NCBI GenBank assembly: GCA_039654915.1 | Contig: CM077599.1 | Coordinates: 19,938,501 to 20,002,500, forward strand | DNA length: 64,000 bases | Direction of reading: 5' to 3' | Source: Aquilaria yunnanensis | Lineage: Eukaryota > Streptophyta > Magnoliopsida > Malvales > Thymelaeaceae | Shown here: positions 59,187 through 64,000 of the stretch, piece after piece | Layout: every line of letters begins with the position of its first letter | Position numbering within the stretch: the stretch's first letter is position 1 | Program-made: the position numbers and the translations under genes | Notes under the pieces: generated by a model | The model's input: only the letters and a program-made list of their open reading frames with translations | Database searches by the model: none | Told to the model about the DNA's origin: nothing

Positions 59187-59189
59187 ATA

Positions 59190-59247
<58 letters not shown>
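59187..59247. repeat. (AAT)n microsatellite
   Basis: About 20 AAT units in a row; it accounts for the poly-Leu minus open frame at 59165-59368. Confidence 0.9.
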
Positions 59248-61799
59248 TGCTATAGGTAATATTGGTGGTAGAAAAAACTAATAGAATATTATTTTTATTT
59301 GTAACAGTATAGTACTCATAAAAATTACTTTCTAATACTTTTAATATCATATATATCAAAGATGTCAAACTTCCTTCTCAGTATAAAATTTAAAATTAAG
59401 AGTAAACAATCTATTAAGAAAAAAATCTTAATTTAATAGACTTAATGATATTATATATGTAGAGATTTTGTTAGAAACTAAGTTAGTAAATTTTATCATA
59501 ATTAGTTCTACACTTTAGATTCAAAAGCTAATAATTGAAATAAAGATATTATATTAGTTAGCTCGACTATTAAATAGATTTGTCATTAATATAGTATCAT
59601 GTGGAACATTCAATAAAAAACTCAAGTAAAAATAAATTTCTTTTAATAAGTATGACACAAATATAAGCTATGATGTCTTGTACAATGTAGCTTAATTACT
59701 TAATTTTTGACTTATAATAAAAACAATACACTTATTCTAAATGTTTCAAAATCTACAATTACCGTTTGCTTTATGGTCAAGTCAATGTGATTACTCCAAA
59801 TATCAAGGTCAAAGCTTGTACCATGTAGCTTTATTTTTTTGTACAATAAATGCCTACTGATTGATTTAAAAATTATTCTCATATCACCGAGATTTGAAAC
59901 CTAGTCTTACCTATTTTTCTTATAATATAATTAGTTAACTATAGCAAAAAAAAAAAGACTTATAGAAAATATAGAAAACAATTACCAATTTTTTTCTATT
60001 TTTCCTTTTCAAATACTAATCATATTTTCCTAATATAAGGCCTAAGAGCTTGTGTCACTTTTTTTTTTTTTTTTTTTACTTTTCATATTTTTACTATTTT
60101 AAAATCTAATAAATAGTGAATGATAAATTTGAGTTTTATTAAAAGAAGGACATGAAATGTAACTTAAGGTTAAAAGGTTGTCCAACATTTTGACAAATTC
60201 ATACTATTTATGATTTTTATGAAATTTAAATCATTTATTCAAATAGACATAATTATGTGGTTTTTTAAACTTTAAATTCCAATTAAAGTACTTCATTTAA
60301 GTTTAAATGTACAAAAAATGGACAAATTTTTGTGTGTAAAGACATGTCGTAAGAATACATGTAAGTTAATTAAAGACATATTTGTTATGAAAGTTTAACT
60401 TATTTTGGCAATTTAAGATTTTTTCACCATTAAAACTTATCCTTAATATATAACTTTAAGTAAATCTACTAAAGCTAAAAAATAGAATACCATGTGGATT
60501 TCACTTTTTTGTTTTTAAGAAAGTACACGTGGGACTTCCTCTTTTTTTTTTTCTCTTTCCCTTTTAGAGTTATAGTGCTAATTATATCTCTAATAAATAA
60601 ACAGTACCAAATTTGGGTCTCATTAAAAAAATAAAATACTTTAAACTTGCAATCACAATATAAAATTGTTAATTTCATCACTTAACAACTCTAAAACTAC
60701 TTCTTGACTAAGAGCCTCTGCCATGAAATATAATATTCAACCAAAAATAATAAAACTGGAAATAATATTTATTTAGTATATAAAAAAGTTAATTGCTACA
60801 ACTAAAAACTATATTCAATACTAAAAGGGGTGACCATGTAGGAAAAATAATTCTTATAATATTTCTAATATTTTAAAATATTGCAAATTGTAAAAAAACT
60901 AAAAGTCCTCTTATTATAATATAAGCAACTAATTCTAAGAGCCAAGGAATTTTTTTCCTAATATTTTTCACAATAACCTTCACTATAATGATAACTTTTT
61001 TACTTTCTTCATAATAAGTGCTTGAGTCATGCTTGAATTATATGATTACTTTAAGATGAACCAAATACATCAGCTTTCATACTACATACCCAACCAACTT
61101 GGAAAAAGAAACTTAATTGACAAAATTTATATATTAAATACATTCTTTTATAGTAAAACAAACTTAAGTCATACTTATTAAAATTAACTCAATTCAGTGG
61201 CCAAAGTAAGTTTAGTAATGAAAATAGTAAATTTTTTAAAGACTAAAGACCAAACGCATCTCACTTTTCATTTTTTTTTCTCTTATTATATTTCTAGTAT
61301 TTTAATACTTACTAAATATCTAATTAGACAAACAATAATATTTTTAGATCTTTGTTAGTGGATTCTTCCATTGAACAGACAATTCAAAATTTGTGTATCA
61401 TTAAAAGATAAAATTATTTTTTAATATAAAATATCTGTAGATTTTCATATGAAACTTTAGAATAAGTTTTACCTAATAATCTAAGCTTTTATAGTATATA
61501 ATCATCCAAGTTTCCAAAAAAAAACTATTTGACAAATATTTAATGTGAAGGAAATTATTATACTAGTAAAAACTTTATCAAGAGCTTTACCATATATTTA
61601 AATGTTGTACAAATAAAAGATTTAGCTACAAAGGTTTTTGAAATGCTAAGTTGAAATTTTAAGTTTTAAAAAATATTTAGTAGTACATGCTTGAGCATGA
61701 GTTTACTATATATTTAAGTCTTTTATTCAAATAAAAGATTTAGCTATGAAAGTTTTTGAACTGCTAAGTTGAATTTTTAAGTTTTATAAAATATTTATT
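59248..61799. other. Very AT-rich DNA with scattered repeat relics, no gene
   Basis: No supportable open frame. A piece near 59595-59700 (ACATTCAATAAAAAACTCAA, AATTTCTTTTAATAAGTATG) matches one arm of the foldback element at 24878-25801. Pieces near 60105-60220 and 60590-60660 resemble part of the tandem unit described at 61800. Long T-runs occur at 60060-60079. Confidence 0.5.
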
Positions 61800-62482
61800 A
61801 CACCAGAGGTATTATTTGGTAGTGATATAGAACCAAGGGTGCCATGTTTGATGCAAAAAAAAAAAAACCTTTAGTGAAAATCTAGGATGTTTTTGCCATT
61901 AAAGTTAAGATTAATGCAAAAAAAAAATTGTATACAATACCTGATTTTGTAATGTAGAATCAAGGGTGGATAAGTTTGTAACAAAAAATAAAGTTTCGTA
62001 ACAACTTAAAAGTTCCTTTATTGTGTTAGTTCTAGTATAACTCTAATTAAATAGACAATGATAAAATTAGATTTCATTAAAATAAAAAAAATAACTTATA
62101 ATATAAGGGTGAAAAAGTCATTCAACATTTTAGCACCTTTGTACCTTTTATGTTATACAGATATAGATATAGATATGATTGATTTGCGTGAAAAAAGAAC
62201 TTTAGTGGCAATCTAAGAGTTTTAGCCATTAAAAATAATATTAAAACAAAAAAATTTGCATACAATGCTTGATTTTGTAATATAAAATAAAATGTGCACA
62301 AATTTGTAACAAAAAAAAATAAAATTTAGTGGCAACATAAAGGTTCCTTTAGTGTTCTAGTACTAGTATAACTCTACTTAAATAAATAATGATAAAATTG
62401 GATTTCATTAAAAGAATAAAATAACTTATAATGTAAGAGCAAAAAGGTCATTTAACATTTTTGGCAACTTCATACTTTTTAT

Positions 62483-62530
<48 letters not shown>

Positions 62531-63130
62531 ATGCGGAAAACAAAATTTAGTGGCAATCTAGGAGTTTTAACCATTAAAAGTAAGATTAATAGAAAAAATG
62601 CCTATACAATACAATTCTATAATATAGAATCAATGGCAGGCAAGTTTGTAACAAAAAATGAAATTTAGTATCAACTTAAGGGTTCATTTAGTATTCTAGT
62701 GCTAGTATAACTCTAATTAATAGAAAATGACTAAATTTAGTTTCATTAAAAGAACAAAATAACTTATAACATAAAGGTAAAAAGCAATTCAACATTTTAG
62801 CACATTCATATTTTTTATAGATATGTTTGATGCAAAAGAAAAACTTCATTGGCAATCTTGGAGTTTTTACCATTAAAAATAAGATTAATGAAAAAATTTG
62901 CATACAATACTTGATTTTATAATATAGAATCAAGGGTGAAAAAATTTGTAGGAAAAAATAAAAATTTAGTGGTAACGTAAAGGTTCCTTTAGTGTTCTTG
63001 TGCTAATATAACTCTAATTAAATAAACAATGACAAAATTAAATTACATTAAAAGAACAAAATAATTTATAATGTAAGGGTAAGGAAATTGTTCAACATCT
63101 TGACACCTTCATACTTTTTATAATAATATA
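61800..63130. repeat. AT-rich tandem array, about four units of 300-340 bp
   Basis: The phrase ATAACTCTAATTAAATA followed by GATTTCATTAAAAGAA-AAAATAACTTATAAT recurs at about 62037, 62368, 62707 and 63008, giving periods of roughly 331, 339 and 301 bp. Between these, each unit contains TTCAACATTTT-GCA, CATACTTTTTAT, a variable simple-repeat patch, TTTAGTGGCAATCTA-GAGTTT and AAGGTTCCTTTAGTGTTCTAG. A partial unit starts near 61824. Minus open frames within are by-products. Confidence 0.82.
62488..62527. repeat. (TG)n microsatellite within the tandem array
   Basis: About 20 TG units. It occupies the position where other array units have short (GATATA)n or TATAGATAT patches. Confidence 0.9.
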
Positions 63131-64000
63131 GATATTGATATTGATATATAGTCTTACGATATATCATGTACAATAGGTCAAGTTCAAATCCTTAACTTAA
63201 CTTAGGGATTTATTCTTTTTATTTGATCAAACTTCAGATTCTTCATCTTCTACTGTATATATTCTTCATCTATTAACTGAATGCATCTCCTATATATACA
63301 TAGAGTAGCTATATTATACACCTTATGTAGGCTTTACATCCTCACTAACTAATAAATTACAAGGCTATTATTGCATTTGTAACAATAATTTTTTACTAAA
63401 AAGAACAACTTTATATGAAACAACAATTATTACAAAGGGAGCAACAACTGTTTGTAAATGAACAATAGTTATCCCAGAACAATAATTGATATGTGAAGAG
63501 CAAAATTTGTGGTGCCAAATAACATCAATTGGGACGTGAGGAATAACAACAGTAGAACATGGAGAATAAATGTTGTTTGCTTGTACATATAATGGAGCAT
63601 TTTGTAATATTATCAAGATTGTCATTTCTTGTTTATTTAGTTGATATTGTTGTTCATTTTATATGGTTGTATTATTTATTTAGTTGATATTGTTGTCTAA
63701 CTTGATATTATTATTATTTTTAGTTGATATTGTTATTCATTTATCAAAACTTTCATTTTATATTGCCTATTTAGCCAATATCATTGTTCATTTTATCTAA
63801 TTTTTTTGTTTATTTATTTAATATTGTTGTTCTAACTTGAGATTGATGTTCTTTTAGACAATATTGTTATTCCCTCACAGTCACTTTTCATTTTGTTGAT
63901 ATTGTTGTTTTTTGGTCAAGTTTGTTGTTCCATTAATAATATACTAAATGAATAGCATTTTACAAAAAAAAAAAAAAATAAATTAAATGAGGGTAACAAT
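63131..64000. repeat. AT-rich end of the window with TTGATATTGTTGTTCATTTT-type repeats
   Basis: From about 63620 onward the phrase TTTAGTTGATATTGTTGTTC recurs with variation every 30-60 bp. Upstream (63360-63600) the complementary sense AACAACAATTATTAC... / GAACAATAATTGATA appears, so the stretch may be part of a large inverted structure continuing beyond the window. No gene; the minus open frame at 63368-63625 has no domain. Confidence 0.45.

Noticed and set aside
59165..59368. Poly-leucine minus open frame
   Set aside because: It is the translation of the (AAT)n microsatellite.
1..64000. CRISPR arrays, operons, ribosome-binding sites, phage or plasmid features
   Set aside because: The window is plant nuclear DNA with spliced genes. 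The regular repeats present are satellite, transposon or microsatellite repeats, not spacer-repeat arrays.

Overview
The window looks like nuclear DNA of a flowering plant, probably a eudicot. It has long AT-rich intergenic stretches, GT-AG introns, a plant-type SET-domain gene, two plant gamma-glutamyl-peptidase-like genes, and dense, nested plant transposons. I support only three apparently functional protein genes in 64 kb. All assignments come from reading the sequence; no database search was run.

Layout. About 1-2.4 kb is intergenic DNA holding a complete miniature LTR retroelement (TRIM, 1313-1940, minus orientation, CTAAC target duplication). The gene at 2464-11743 (+) is an ASHR3-type histone-lysine methyltransferase: 11 coding exons, 489 codons, PHD-like zinc fingers, then AWS, SET and post-SET. 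Between 12.3 and 15.2 kb lie a Mutator-like non-autonomous element and two head-to-tail AT-rich inverted-repeat MITEs. At 15691-16621 (-) is a two-exon class I glutamine amidotransferase / gamma-glutamyl peptidase gene (copy A). From 17 to 26 kb there are degenerate repeats, a hAT-like element, two more Mutator-like elements with 9-10 bp target duplications, and a long inverted-repeat element.

From 26.1 to 39.1 kb is a nested stack. A dead L1-type LINE (minus, 26095-28953) is cut by a large LTR retrotransposon derivative with 2.65-kb LTRs and no intact gag-pol (28954-37175), which is in turn truncated by inverted-repeat elements (37.2-39.1 kb).

The most interesting object is at 41580-47014: a complete CACTA-type DNA transposon (CACTACTAAAAAA...TTTTTTAGTAGTG, 3-bp TCT target duplication, palindromic subterminal arrays). 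It encodes no visible transposase. It carries fragments of at least three host genes: seryl-tRNA synthetase exons with splice sites, two exons of an unidentified protein, and the extracellular domain of a WAK-like receptor kinase. It is therefore a gene-capturing (Pack-type) CACTA.

From 47 to 56 kb there is repeat debris (an RNase H-like fragment, a CCHC-knuckle fragment, a CACTA-derived MITE, a 449-bp inverted-repeat MITE). At 56066-57062 (-) is the second gamma-glutamyl-peptidase-like gene (copy B, three exons). It differs from copy A by one extra in-frame intron and an 11-residue insertion. The rest of the window is very AT-rich: a Mutator-like element with a Stowaway MITE and an AT-rich MITE nested in it, then a tandem array of about 300-340 bp units (61.8-63.1 kb).

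The host genes do not form one pathway. The SET gene acts on chromatin. The two peptidase-like genes are dispersed paralogues about 40 kb apart, separated by transposons.
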